From positions 1 to 48,007 of the IMG/VR virus record IMGVR_UViG_3300037358_000016: a DNA stretch of 48,007 nucleotides. The stretch is one strand, 5' to 3'. This stretch comes from a virus. A program made the translations under genes and the position numbers. A model generated the notes under the pieces. The model ran no database searches, was not told the origin of the DNA, and saw only the letters and a list, made by a program, of their open reading frames with translations. Shown piece by piece: positions 9,819 through 19,061 of this stretch. Every line of letters begins with the position of its first letter. Position 1 is the stretch's first letter.

Positions 9819-11569
9819 TGCTTCTCCCAGCTTTTAGGATCGGCGGGATTGCCGCCCTTGAAGCGAAACCCTTGAACCACATTACCGGGCTTAGGAGGGG
9901 CAGGCGTTTGGGTAGTGGCTGGTGACACTTTCAAGCCCGTGATTGGTTGTCCGGTCGCAACGCCGCGCAAAATCGGCCAGATGTTGTCGAGTAGCCCTTT
10001 GATGGTCTGAGTCTTCTGCGCCTCTTCCTGCGGGTGGAGTTCTTTCTCTAATTCGTCGGTGATCTGTGAGCCAGTAAGTTTCTTGTTCTCAACAGTCTTG
10101 GCGAAGCCGATGAGGTCTTTACTGAATTTGGCGCGTCCCTCATCGGTGCTTGGGTCGTACAGAGTGGATTTTGTCATGGTTTCCACAGCCTGCTTCCATC
10201 CCGGATCGCTATTGAGCGCCCGCACTTTCCATACAATGTTCGCGTCTCCGGCGTTCAAGCCTTTCAGCCGGTAGGGAGTCAATTCGTTCTGGTCGGCGAT
10301 ATATCCCGGATCGGATAGAAGCTGGTCGCGAATGTCCGCGCTCTTGTCCATGCGCTCCTGCCGCAACAGAGCGCGATCCTGCATATTCTCAACCCGGTTC
10401 TCGCGCTGAATCTGCGCCGCTTTGGTGAGCAGGTGGTCGGCTACGCGGCGCGGAAGATAATCCTTTTGTCCAGGAGCAAGATTCTCCCTGCGTGTCAATT
10501 CCGCAAACGTCAATGCTCCACTTTCAACGTGAGGATCGAGGTCGTCAAGCATCTTCTGGTCTTTGTCGTTCTGGAGTTTCTGTGTGGCTCCGGCTTCCTC
10601 TTCAAGCTCCGTCCGGGCGTACTTCTTTACCTTGGTTGGGATGTTTGGATCGTCATCGATCTTCTTTGCCGCTGCCAAGTGATCGAATTCCCCTGTCTCC
10701 GGGTCCGTGAGAGTGGGGTCTTTCTTGGCGCTAGCCAGAACCGCGTCTCCCTGTTTAGACACGTCCACATTCTGAGCCCTAATCATAGCCTTATCGTAGG
10801 CAGTCGTGAGATAATCCTGACCCTGAGCAAGTTTCTCCGGCTTGATATACGGATTCCCCTTGTAGGCTTCCAGTCGGTCCATTGCGGCCTTCATGCTTTC
10901 CGGGGTGTTAAGGGCGTTGGCCGCAGTCCTGATTTCCGCGTCAAAGGTGTCTGTGACTATATCCCGCTTCATCACTGCGGCTTGAACAGGGTTAATAATC
11001 CCGTTCGATTGATTGATGTCTATCTTGTTGAACTCGTTTCCCCACAGCAGTTCTTTAGCCGCGAAGTTCGGCTCAAGCGCCGCCTGATTCGCGGTACGCA
11101 GTCCAGAATCCATCAAACTGGCCTGCCCATACTTAGAGGTCAGATCGGCAGACTTTACATCGACATGGTTGTTATACGAGTTCAATTCCCTGTCAGCGTA
11201 AGATTCGATATGGCGCATCAGGTCGGGACGGTTCCCGTACTTCTCCGCGAGGCTATCCTTTAGAGACGTAGCAGCATCGCTCTTCATTTGCTCGGTTGCG
11301 GTGCCCAACTGCTCGATAGGAGGGCTCCAATTCGCCAGACCTGAGTGATATTTCTCCACTTCCGCGTCGATCTCATTCTGCGCGGTGTTGAGAATTACAT
11401 CATCCTGCGCCTTCTTGATTCGCTCAGAGACTTGCATTGCAAAGTCAGATACCTGCGCGAATTGATCCGCCGCGCCAGCTATCGCTTGCCCTGGCCTTCC
11501 GGCAATGTTCGGGTTCATCTCCGGCGGCGGAGTAAATTTAGGCGATACAACTGTTGGGATGACTGGCAA
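9815..11569 (-). CDS. Internal virion protein, gp15-like position
   Basis: 584 residues, strongly helical and charged, with no membrane segment. It starts at TTG 11569, just after the stop of the previous gene, with a poor ribosome-binding site, so it is probably coupled. It opens with a Pro-rich stretch (FTPPPEMNPNIAGRPG) and ends with a Pro/Thr-rich linker and GGNPADPKSWEKQ. By gene order (tubular B, small internal, medium internal, large internal) it matches the second ejection protein of T7-like phages. No enzymatic motif is seen. Function is by position and composition. Confidence 0.6.
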   Translation of the reverse strand: MPVIPTVVSPKFTPPPEMNPNIAGRPGQAIAGAADQFAQVSDFAMQVSERIKKAQDDVILNTAQNEIDAEVEKYHSGLANWSPPIEQLGTATEQMKSDAATSLKDSLAEKYGNRPDLMRHIESYADRELNSYNNHVDVKSADLTSKYGQASLMDSGLRTANQAALEPNFAAKELLWGNEFNKIDINQSNGIINPVQAAVMKRDIVTDTFDAEIRTAANALNTPESMKAAMDRLEAYKGNPYIKPEKLAQGQDYLTTAYDKAMIRAQNVDVSKQGDAVLASAKKDPTLTDPETGEFDHLAAAKKIDDDPNIPTKVKKYARTELEEEAGATQKLQNDKDQKMLDDLDPHVESGALTFAELTRRENLAPGQKDYLPRRVADHLLTKAAQIQRENRVENMQDRALLRQERMDKSADIRDQLLSDPGYIADQNELTPYRLKGLNAGDANIVWKVRALNSDPGWKQAVETMTKSTLYDPSTDEGRAKFSKDLIGFAKTVENKKLTGSQITDELEKELHPQEEAQKTQTIKGLLDNIWPILRGVATGQPITGLKVSPATTQTPAPPKPGNVVQGFRFKGGNPADPKSWEKQ

Positions 11570-11570
11570 A

Positions 11571-12062
11571 TTACCACCCGATCAGCGAAGTGGGAACATT
11601 GGAGCCGGAGCCCGGACCCATGATGCTGGCCGCGCTCAGAGCAGCTTTGGACAGCCCGGAGATGAAGGTGCTAATTCCACCTACCGTTCCGTTGAACGCA
11701 GCTACTTTACCGTAATACTTCTGCAAGGCCGCTTCCTCCGTACCGGCCTGATATTCGCTTTCCTGTTGAACTCCGCCCTGGGCGGCGGTGTGGGCCATCA
11801 CCAGCAATGGAGATCCAGAGGCTACGTCCACTCCCGCCCTTGCATAAGCCGATGCCTGCTTGCCAATGAGGGTAGAATAATTCGCCTCAGTGGTCTGCAT
11901 CTGCTCCTGCATCTGCTGGAGCGTCATCGAGGCGTTGTAGTCGTAAGCCTCTTTCTGTTGCTGGCCGGACTCGTACTGCCCAAATCCGGACACAGCCGAA
12001 CTCACCGCGCCAGAGCCAGCGGATGCCAAGCCGATCTGCTGCAAGCCGGTCATGTTGCCCAT
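11571..12062 (-). CDS. Small internal virion protein, gp14-like position
   Basis: 163 residues, Ala/Gly/Ser/Gln-rich, with a GAVSSAVSGFGQYESGQQQ N-terminal part, a central Gln-rich helix (LQQMQEQMQ) and an AGVDVASGSP motif often found in phage internal virion proteins. A GAGGAGGG ribosome-binding site precedes ATG 12062. It follows the tail tubular B gene directly, as T7 gp14 follows gp12 and gp13. It is expected to be ejected into the host envelope with the genome; this is inferred from position and composition. Confidence 0.6.
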   Translation of the reverse strand: MGNMTGLQQIGLASAGSGAVSSAVSGFGQYESGQQQKEAYDYNASMTLQQMQEQMQTTEANYSTLIGKQASAYARAGVDVASGSPLLVMAHTAAQGGVQQESEYQAGTEEAALQKYYGKVAAFNGTVGGISTFISGLSKAALSAASIMGPGSGSNVPTSLIGW

Positions 12063-15000
12063 TCAACCCTCCTCGGCGACAGAAAGACGTGGAACTACCG
12101 ACCGCAGCGTGAGCGGGAATGGTTCCCCGTGGACTATCAAGATAGGATCTGAATCCGTCCAATCCCCGTCGAGTTCGCGTGTGATGTTGCCAGTAAAAAG
12201 GGTTGGAGGATTGCCAATCGCGTTCTGGCCGTAATTGATCGCATGAAGGTGATTCGAGTCAGTTCCAACCAAACCGCCGATGGATTCGTATAAAGAAAGC
12301 GTGACGCGCGAGAACTTTTGCTTCTTGCCTTTGGACGTGGCCTGCTGGTTGCCGATTACCGGATTCATCGGCTGGACCGTGGTGGTGAACGGAAGTCCTA
12401 TGGTCACCTGATTGGCATACGAGGGAAACACAACCGTATCGGCGGTGACTGGACCGCTGAAGATCACCTGCTCATCACCGACCGCGATCACGGTCTTGCC
12501 AAGCAAGTAACTCATGCCCGTAACCTGGTTAGTGACCTGCTCAACCGTCCCTCCGCCCCCATATACGCCCCACGCGCTTGAATCAATGCCGTCAAGCTGG
12601 AACGTGTTGGCGCTCGTTCCCACCACCGTCCACGCCGTAAGAGGATTTGTGTTGGCCTGCGTCGCCCCAAGAACTTCCGCAATCGCAATCGACATCCCGT
12701 TCGTAAGTGAATGGCCGGGAGCCGTAACGACGCATGGATTGGAATTCGAGATTCCGGTGATTGAAAACGGCCCCACTCCTTGAAACTGTAGACCGGCATG
12801 GACGAAAAAGGCATTCGATAATTGGTGAAATAAGTCCTGCGGAGCGAAGTACTCGATGTACCGCTGCTGGACTCCGTTGATGATTCTTAAAACTGAAATC
12901 CACACCTGATCTTCCGCGTTGTCTTCGGATACGCAGGCCACCGATTCAATCACGCCATCGGTTACCACACGGAACCATGCAAACACTTCCTCTTCGCGGT
13001 TGTAAGTTAATCCGAGCAGTTGCCCGTCGGCCCGCACAGCCCAGAAGATCGGATAAGGCTCACTTTGGAACGAAGTCTGGACGATCCCTGAAAGAGCTTC
13101 TGTCGCTCCAATCGTGATATAGCTGTTCAATCGAGTGAGATCGGGGCCTTCCCACTGATTCGTTACAAAGTTGAACACAATCAGGCGAACCACTCTTGCC
13201 GACCGAGTGACCCAAATTACATCGGAATTGACCAGTTGAGGAGCTATGTTCCCAGCGCCGATGGTAGTTTGGAGAGCCGCTGTAACGTCTGTTTGTGAAA
13301 GCGACTGGCCATCCGTGGTGTACATCGCCCACACGCCGCCGGAAGTGCCCAGCATCAAGGCAGTAGGTGTGCCGATCATCCACCTCATCTGATTAACCTG
13401 CTGACTCACTAAAGTGAACTGAATCGCGTAATCATCCTCGTTCGGGTCGCAGATAAAATCAGAGTAGTCATCTTGCACACTGCCATTGACCTGCGTTGGC
13501 GTGGCGAGTGCACCGGCCACGCAAAACCTTTCTTGATAGAGCGTGCAGCACGCAGGATAATTCCCGGCCCCGACAAACAGGTTAGGAATCGCCACCGCAA
13601 ACCCGCCGCCGGTGTAGGGCAGAAAGTTGGTCGAGTCGATGGCGGCGCTGCCGATAACCGACGTGACTTGCGCCGTCGCTCCGAATCCGGAGCCTGAGAT
13701 TTCTACTGTATCGCCGACATTATATCCAGTGCCAGCGTCTACCACCCCAAGATAAATGACTCTCCAGAGCGTGACATCGTACTCCTGCACAGGCTCCGTG
13801 GCGACGGAAATAGTCAGGCCAGTGCCACTGCCGCCGCTTGCCATATAAATTCCAGAGGGGTTTTCAGGAAATTCGCCGCCACTCCAACCACCCAAACTCC
13901 CGACTGGCCCTCCGCCTTCGGCTCCTAGCGGAAGAAGGTTGAACGTCCATGCCCCCGCGCTTCCACCCATGCCTGACACGATGAACTGTCCTTCGTTCAA
14001 CTCCACCATCCCGGAGCATTCGTTGATGTAAATCCGGTCTCCATCCTCGAACGGTTCGGCGGCGCTGGCCACCGTGACAACGGCAGGGTTCGCCGCTGTG
14101 ATGTTAGAGATTGACTGCCCTAACGCGCTGTATCCGGTCTTCACCACATCGGTTGTGCCGTAGAGGGCGAGAGGCTGGTAAATCCATGACGTGTCTGAAT
14201 ACCGACTTAGTGAAGCGAGCGGATAAGACGAATGCGCGATGTAGAATACGTCGGCACTTTGGGTAGAGACATCGAGCGCAAACAGGTCGGCCTCGGCGTA
14301 TGGCGTTGCAATGACAACCGGCTGGTTGGGCGCAATCAGATTCCAATTTGAAAGGGAGACGGCTGGGAAGTTGTCAGTATTGCTTGCGGTCAGATTTTCG
14401 TAAATTGAGCCTGAACCTGCCATCGCCTGCGAGACAGTGACAGAGGTAATCGGAGGAGTTGAGGAAGTTGGGTCCCAATACGCCTGCCAGTTTACGAGCG
14501 GGATGTAGTTGTGCAGGAAAGAATTCAGGTTTATTAGCGCCAGAAGAGCAGCCTGAATAGCCGCCGATGAGTTTTTGGATGACGTTGTATTGGCCAAAAG
14601 TATCTGAATTCCCTGATTTGGCACTACTCCTGTTTTGGTCACCGCGAGATTGTCTGAGGAATTCACTCCTAAAGTAATCACCGCATTGCTGAGTGATCCT
14701 TCGCTGTACGGAGCCTGGATGGTCAGATAGGGCGTTGCTGGCACCAGTGTGGTAGAGAGCCTTGTATAAGCCCCGAGAAGAACCTGCATCCCCACAGCAT
14801 AGGAATTCGTCGGAGCCCAGTCATTCAACCCGGTCGAAGCTCCGACGACCAACCCGCCGTCAATCCAGATGCGCACGCCCATTGCAAAGAATTCAAGGAT
14901 CGCTGTCTGGTTGGTAGAAAACTCGAAAGGAACCAGCCTGGATTTGCCAGTGCTTGCCGTTCCCAGAGGGCCGCCGTTAGCCGCGATCCCGGCGAAGATC

Positions 15001-15152
15001 GTCCCCGGCATCTTCTTCGCCCCGCCCTCGACCAACGGAATGGCGTTCTCAAGCGTCTTGCAGGCGGCAGCATACTTGGACAGGTCCGACCTTGATTCTA
15101 TTAGTTCCGACACTTCGCCGGTATTGAAATTGTTGATGAGAACATTGCTCAT
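12063..15152 (-). CDS. Tail tubular protein B / nozzle-like protein
   Basis: 1,029 residues. The N-terminus has the hallmark of this family: N.NTGEVS..IESRSDL.KYAAACKTLENAIPLVEGG..KMPGT, as in T7 gp12 and related stabilisation proteins of P22-like phages. The rest is beta-rich and low in charge, fitting the propeller-type nozzle at the distal end of a short tail. The start overlaps the stop of the tubular A gene (ATGA). It is longer than T7 gp12 (about 790 residues). Confidence 0.8.
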   Translation of the reverse strand: MSNVLINNFNTGEVSELIESRSDLSKYAAACKTLENAIPLVEGGAKKMPGTIFAGIAANGGPLGTASTGKSRLVPFEFSTNQTAILEFFAMGVRIWIDGGLVVGASTGLNDWAPTNSYAVGMQVLLGAYTRLSTTLVPATPYLTIQAPYSEGSLSNAVITLGVNSSDNLAVTKTGVVPNQGIQILLANTTSSKNSSAAIQAALLALINLNSFLHNYIPLVNWQAYWDPTSSTPPITSVTVSQAMAGSGSIYENLTASNTDNFPAVSLSNWNLIAPNQPVVIATPYAEADLFALDVSTQSADVFYIAHSSYPLASLSRYSDTSWIYQPLALYGTTDVVKTGYSALGQSISNITAANPAVVTVASAAEPFEDGDRIYINECSGMVELNEGQFIVSGMGGSAGAWTFNLLPLGAEGGGPVGSLGGWSGGEFPENPSGIYMASGGSGTGLTISVATEPVQEYDVTLWRVIYLGVVDAGTGYNVGDTVEISGSGFGATAQVTSVIGSAAIDSTNFLPYTGGGFAVAIPNLFVGAGNYPACCTLYQERFCVAGALATPTQVNGSVQDDYSDFICDPNEDDYAIQFTLVSQQVNQMRWMIGTPTALMLGTSGGVWAMYTTDGQSLSQTDVTAALQTTIGAGNIAPQLVNSDVIWVTRSARVVRLIVFNFVTNQWEGPDLTRLNSYITIGATEALSGIVQTSFQSEPYPIFWAVRADGQLLGLTYNREEEVFAWFRVVTDGVIESVACVSEDNAEDQVWISVLRIINGVQQRYIEYFAPQDLFHQLSNAFFVHAGLQFQGVGPFSITGISNSNPCVVTAPGHSLTNGMSIAIAEVLGATQANTNPLTAWTVVGTSANTFQLDGIDSSAWGVYGGGGTVEQVTNQVTGMSYLLGKTVIAVGDEQVIFSGPVTADTVVFPSYANQVTIGLPFTTTVQPMNPVIGNQQATSKGKKQKFSRVTLSLYESIGGLVGTDSNHLHAINYGQNAIGNPPTLFTGNITRELDGDWTDSDPILIVHGEPFPLTLRSVVPRLSVAEEG

Positions 15153-15871
15153 CTACGCCCCCAATACCGCCCCGCATCCACCCACGAGCTCGATCCCGCC
15201 TCATCCTGCAAAAAATCGTCGCACTCGGTCTGTGCCTGCGCGGAGTTGAGTGTCTGGAAGTACATTCCCATCGCACTCTGAGCTTTTTTCGAGTCCTCTG
15301 TGATTGAGATTGCCAGTTCTCCGGCGAGCCGGTACGCCAGCGCGTTCACAAACCCCGGCAGCAGTTGCGTCAGGTCGGTGATGAGACGGATGTAGTTGAT
15401 GGTGATTGGGCAGGCATCGGCATACGTTTCGCATCCAGGATAGTTACTCAGAAGATTCGTCGTATAGGTGGGAATCGGGGAAGGATTCAACACCGTCTCT
15501 GTGATATACGGCTCGACCTCTCTAGGCCATACGGGCAGATCGCGGTTGCGGTGTCCCCATCCCCATGAGTAGGCATCGGCGATTCTGCGCTCTTCCGGCT
15601 TCTCTCTTGGGCGGCACAGGCGAAGAAAGTCAGATGGAAGAGCATACGCGAACTTGTACCCTCCCGCCGGGGAGTTGGCGTTCTGCTGTAGTTGAATGCG
15701 AGTCTTCGCAAATTTCCAGTCCCGCTCCGACAAAACCTCCTGAAATATCATGTCCCAGACGGCAGATACCTTAATGGCGTTGGGCGAGTCTTCGGAAAGA
15801 GATGCGATGGTGCCGCGCGCCCCGATTCTCAACAGGGCCATGTTGGCTATTCCAACCTGTGAATAGTTCAT
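15149..15871 (-). CDS. Tail tubular protein A (adaptor)
   Basis: 240 residues. The pattern IANMALLRIGARGTIASL.EDS, SERDWKFAKTRIQLQ, YALPSDFLRL and the C-terminal ALAYRLAGELAISITED is typical of T7 gp11-like adaptor proteins that bind under the portal. The ribosome-binding site GAGGGAGAGCG lies just before ATG 15871. It is the first gene after the intrinsic terminator at 15883-15919, so it needs read-through or antitermination. Confidence 0.8.
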   Translation of the reverse strand: MNYSQVGIANMALLRIGARGTIASLSEDSPNAIKVSAVWDMIFQEVLSERDWKFAKTRIQLQQNANSPAGGYKFAYALPSDFLRLCRPREKPEERRIADAYSWGWGHRNRDLPVWPREVEPYITETVLNPSPIPTYTTNLLSNYPGCETYADACPITINYIRLITDLTQLLPGFVNALAYRLAGELAISITEDSKKAQSAMGMYFQTLNSAQAQTECDDFLQDEAGSSSWVDAGRYWGRR

Positions 15872-15882
15872 CGCTCTCCCTC

Positions 15883-15919
15883 AAAAAAATAGGAGGCAAG
15901 GCGAAACGCCCCGCCTCCT
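15883..15919 (-). terminator. Intrinsic terminator inside the late operon
   Basis: On the minus strand the stem AGGAGGC pairs with GCCTCCT (15913-15919 with 15891-15897), with an inner GGCG/CGCC stem and an AAA/TTT loop. Seven T residues follow (15883-15889). This is a classic rho-independent terminator placed after the head genes and before the tail genes. It would raise head-protein over tail-protein expression unless read through. Confidence 0.85.
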
Positions 15920-15937
15920 GGACGAATGGCAACCTGT

Positions 15938-16285
15938 CTAAGCCGCCGTCAGCCTCGCCAGTTTTTCAGCCTTCTTGGCTTTTCGTGCAGCTAACATCTT
16001 GGCCTTGTGCTCATCTGTCATCGGCTGCTTCCGTTTGTCTGCCTTTGCTTCAATAGGAGGAACCTGCGGAGCAACCGGCTCTACTCTTGGTTTCTGAAAG
16101 CCTTTCCCTTCATGCCCTGGATACTGGAACAGCCACATTCCCCTGATAGTCACAAGCGTTGAAAGCTGGCTATCGGCGTCGATCTCATAAAGCCCGTCCG
16201 GTAACGGTCCTTGTCCCGGTTCGTAGGTTCTACAAGCAACGCTATCCCACGCAGAAGCAAGACATTGGGCTACAACCATCCTCAC
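15938..16285 (-). CDS. Lys/Ala-tailed head-region protein, unknown
   Basis: 115 residues from GTG 16285, which overlaps the previous stop (GTGA) and has GGAGG six bases upstream; a start at 16312 is open but less likely. The N-terminal half is a small mixed domain (GLYEIDADSQLSTLVTIRG then WLFQYPGHEG). The C-terminal half is Pro-rich then strongly basic (KMLAARKAKKAEKLARL), like a nucleic-acid-binding or disordered tail. No family is recognised. It lies between the cement protein and the terminator. Confidence 0.6.
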   Translation of the reverse strand: MRMVVAQCLASAWDSVACRTYEPGQGPLPDGLYEIDADSQLSTLVTIRGMWLFQYPGHEGKGFQKPRVEPVAPQVPPIEAKADKRKQPMTDEHKAKMLAARKAKKAEKLARLTAA

Positions 16286-16803
16286 TGTTCGCCTCCGCAC
16301 TTTGGTCCCCACCAGGAATAGAGTGTCCCGAGGGTGGGATCGGAGCCGGTCAACACAGCATCCCAGCGCAGGAATTCGAGCACGGCTGTCAGCGGAACTG
16401 GAATCCAGTAGTGCGCTCCTACCACCGCCATCTGCGCCAGGGTAAGCGAACGCGCCGCAATGATGGGTGTGGTTGCCGCCGTGGTTGCGGCTGAGACGAC
16501 GTTGAACAGAATTGAGGTCAGAGTGTTGAACGCGGAACCGATAACGATATGGACCCCCATCTCAATTCCGCCTTCTCCGACCACTTCGGGAGGGGAGGCG
16601 TAACCCTTCTCGGTGAGAGACGGAAATTCCGAGATGTACGGGAAAGCCGAACCGGTGCTGGGAGCGCCAAAATCGATTTCCAGGTTGCAATACTGGCTCC
16701 CCGCGGCGCACAGAGCATCGCCGAGCACCCCAGCGGTGTTGGTTACCGGGCCGAAAGCCGATGTCCCCGTTCCATGAAAATACTGCATCGCATCTGACAG
16801 CAT
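16282..16803 (-). CDS. Bbp16-like capsid cement protein
   Basis: 173 residues directly downstream of the major capsid gene, with AAGAGGAGATTACC before ATG 16803. The segments NLEIDFGAP, MGVHIVIGSAFNTL, IIAARSLTLAQM and GAHYWIPVP..LEFLRWDAVLTGSDPTLGTLYSWW follow the layout of the Bbp16 cement-protein family of BPP-1-like phages. It probably decorates and stabilises the capsid. Identification rests on remembered family pattern and gene order. Confidence 0.6.
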   Translation of the reverse strand: MLSDAMQYFHGTGTSAFGPVTNTAGVLGDALCAAGSQYCNLEIDFGAPSTGSAFPYISEFPSLTEKGYASPPEVVGEGGIEMGVHIVIGSAFNTLTSILFNVVSAATTAATTPIIAARSLTLAQMAVVGAHYWIPVPLTAVLEFLRWDAVLTGSDPTLGTLYSWWGPKCGGEQ

Positions 16804-16815
16804 GGTAATCTCCTC

Positions 16816-17871
16816 TTAGCTGATGATGGTTTCCGCGTTGGAAATCTTTTCCGCCATGACGACCTGGATTCCCTGGAAGCGGGTAATGCGCCGCGATCCC
16901 CAGATGTCTCCGGTTTCCATGTTCTGCGTGTAGAAGGCGTTGGTCTTCTGCGAGACTGCCCGAATGTTCATCTCATTCAGAATGGCCCGGTTAACCAAAA
17001 TCACCGTGCCTGGAGCATTGCCCGCGCTGGGCAAATTCCCCAACGCCTGAATGAGAATGTTCTCGTCGAAGCCGCCCGCCGCCAGAGCCGTAGGGTTGGT
17101 GTTAGCGATGCGCTGCGCGCAGCGTTCGTCAACGACCTGTAGGCCCAGGCTCCATTTCACTTGAGTGACATAGGCCATCATCGCCTTAGATTGCCCAAGA
17201 ACTCCACTCAGACCCGTGGCTATAGTCCAAGGCATTTTCCCAAGAGTATTGATTTCCAACCCCCCAGGACTCCCCGCCGCATAGATAGCTTGAACCTTGT
17301 CTTTCCCTAATTCAAGCGCCCAAATACTGGTGGAGTTTCCCGATGCCACGCCGCCGCTGTACGCATTGGCGGGCCACTGTCCGTCTCCGTTGGGAAGCGA
17401 TTCGAGGTTGTTGATGCGCGTCGCCAAGCCCCTGATTCCGCCAACATCCGTAGCGGGACTGCCATAAAACAACGACGCCTCAAGTTTCTGGCGGAAGCCC
17501 TCAACTTTGTTGTCAAGCTGATCCGACATATATGCGGACGGGTCGGGTTGAATATCGGCAAACGCCGAATCTTCGACGCTCCAGTTTTCCCACATCGCAA
17601 TATCGTCGGTGATATTGGTGTTCTTCGACGAAGTAACTGCGGCTGCTTCGTTGAACCTCCGGGTCGAGGGCGTATCGAGGTAATCGGTGCGCCGGGCGAC
17701 ATTGAAAAGCATGTTGTTTGCCGCGACGAATGGCAGGAATTCAAGCAGCGGGCAAGCGCGGGCAAGAACCTTGGCTGGCTTCACAAACTGCGCCCGCGCA
17801 TCCGACGACGAATAACTCCCGATCACATCGGTGAGCGTTGAGTAACCGAGTTGCGATTGATCTGTGGCCAC
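16816..17871 (-). CDS. Major capsid protein (BPP-1 Bbp17-like)
   Basis: 351 residues; GTG start at 17871 with GGGAG six bases upstream. Features typical of the HK97-fold capsid proteins of BPP-1-like phages are the PLLEFLPFVAANN region, LEASLFYGSPATDVGGIRGLATR and the C-terminal GDIWGSRRITRFQGIQVVM. It follows the scaffold gene, as expected. Confidence 0.85.
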   Translation of the reverse strand: MATDQSQLGYSTLTDVIGSYSSSDARAQFVKPAKVLARACPLLEFLPFVAANNMLFNVARRTDYLDTPSTRRFNEAAAVTSSKNTNITDDIAMWENWSVEDSAFADIQPDPSAYMSDQLDNKVEGFRQKLEASLFYGSPATDVGGIRGLATRINNLESLPNGDGQWPANAYSGGVASGNSTSIWALELGKDKVQAIYAAGSPGGLEINTLGKMPWTIATGLSGVLGQSKAMMAYVTQVKWSLGLQVVDERCAQRIANTNPTALAAGGFDENILIQALGNLPSAGNAPGTVILVNRAILNEMNIRAVSQKTNAFYTQNMETGDIWGSRRITRFQGIQVVMAEKISNAETIIS

Positions 17872-17884
17872 GATGAACTCCCAT

Positions 17885-18604
17885 CTACACTCTTGCCTTG
17901 GGCAGATTGAACTTACTCAAATCGTATCCCGCTTTGGGAGATTCGGTTCGCTGCACTGTCCCACGCAAAGATGTATCTTCCCCGGTTTTCGCGGCTACAT
18001 TCAACAGGAAGCGCATCATCGTCACTCGATTGGCGGATGTTTCAGTAGCGAACGCCTTATCGAACTCGACTTCTGTTTTTCCCCATTGCTTCCATAGCCG
18101 CGACACGAGCGCGACGCTCGCATCGTATTTGTCGCCCAACTCGGTTTTAAGTGCGGCTGCAGCATCGCTATTCGCTTTAAGAATCTTCGCGTTGTGCTGC
18201 TCGACCATCGACCCGATCTGTTTGTTGAAGGCCGCTGAAATTGCCTTGGCCTGGTCCTTCGGAACGCCAATCTTGTGCAACTCGTTCCGCCAGTACCCAG
18301 TCCACTCCGGCGCATTCTTGTCCTCTCCATCCAGTTCATAGCCGTCCGGCTTTTCGGGCCGTCCGAGTGAGTTGTAAAACTTCTCGCGCTCTTCCGGAGT
18401 CGCGTTCTCGCCAAGTTTGGGAATCGAATTGGCCAGCTTCCCCTCGTAGTCCTTGACCTTCGCCGCCGTCTCCTTGTGGGCTTTTGCAAAGTCTCCCACG
18501 GTTTTGAACGGTACGAATGCCTCGTCCTCACGAATATCGGCTGGTAGTCCGGCTCTCCATCCAAGGGATACTGGCTCCGTCGGTTGGGTTTCTACGCCAG
18601 GCAT
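17885..18604 (-). CDS. Scaffolding protein
   Basis: 239 residues, highly charged and helical, with GWRAGLPADIREDEAF and ATPEEREKFYNSLGRPEKPDGYEL near the N-terminus, a common signature of phage scaffolds encoded directly before the capsid gene. GAGG lies seven bases before ATG 18604. No protease triad is seen. Confidence 0.75.
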   Translation of the reverse strand: MPGVETQPTEPVSLGWRAGLPADIREDEAFVPFKTVGDFAKAHKETAAKVKDYEGKLANSIPKLGENATPEEREKFYNSLGRPEKPDGYELDGEDKNAPEWTGYWRNELHKIGVPKDQAKAISAAFNKQIGSMVEQHNAKILKANSDAAAALKTELGDKYDASVALVSRLWKQWGKTEVEFDKAFATETSANRVTMMRFLLNVAAKTGEDTSLRGTVQRTESPKAGYDLSKFNLPKARV

Positions 18605-18663
18605 ACTTTACCTCTGACAGTCTCTGGCGTCATCGGTTTGCGGGGATACACTCCGGTTGGCAT
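18592..18663 (-). CDS. Possible 23-residue leader ORF
   Basis: Starts at ATG 18663 behind a strong AGGAG site (spacing 4), reads MPTGVYPRKPMTPETVRGKV... and stops 13 bases inside the scaffold gene. Its ribosome-binding site is better than that of the scaffold, so it may be a real microprotein or a coupling leader. The GVYPRKPMTPE stretch looks more like protein than random sequence, but no function can be given. Confidence 0.35.
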   Translation of the reverse strand: MPTGVYPRKPMTPETVRGKVCLA

Positions 18664-18670
18664 AAAACTC

Positions 18671-19060
18671 CTAGATTGCTACCGCCGCCGCGGCCGGCAC
18701 AACCCCAAGGGCCGCGTCGATTACGAAATGCTGGAGGAAACCGGCAGCAACGGCAATAGGCGTTGCGCTCTGGCCGGAAACTTCGACAGTGACAGAGTTG
18801 GACGAGGCTGCAAGATTGTTGACGATAAATTCCTTCCCAGGAATACTGGGAAAAACCAGCGTCACGGCAGCGTTGTTGGTGATGCTGAAATAGGTGCGCG
18901 ACGCCTGCTGAGAGTTGAGTGTGACGGTTCCGGCCTGTCCGGTAAGCGTGAGGTCTTTGTAGACGGCGAGATTTGCAGGGAATGCCTCGGTCGGAACTCG
19001 TAAGGCTCCAGATCCCGGCATTCGAACATCCTCGTAATACGGCGCTGTCGGTCCTGCCAT
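18671..19060 (-). CDS. Head-region beta protein, unknown
   Basis: 129 residues, with GGGGAGG before ATG 19060. The body alternates short hydrophobic beta-like stretches (DLTLTGQAGTVTLNSQQASRTYFSI, then VTLVFPSIPGKEFIV). The C-terminus is Ala/Val-rich. It lies between the Bbp19-like gene and the scaffold. A minor capsid or decoration role is possible from position only. Confidence 0.6.
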   Translation of the reverse strand: MAGPTAPYYEDVRMPGSGALRVPTEAFPANLAVYKDLTLTGQAGTVTLNSQQASRTYFSITNNAAVTLVFPSIPGKEFIVNNLAASSNSVTVEVSGQSATPIAVAAGFLQHFVIDAALGVVPAAAAVAI

Positions 19061-19061
19061 G

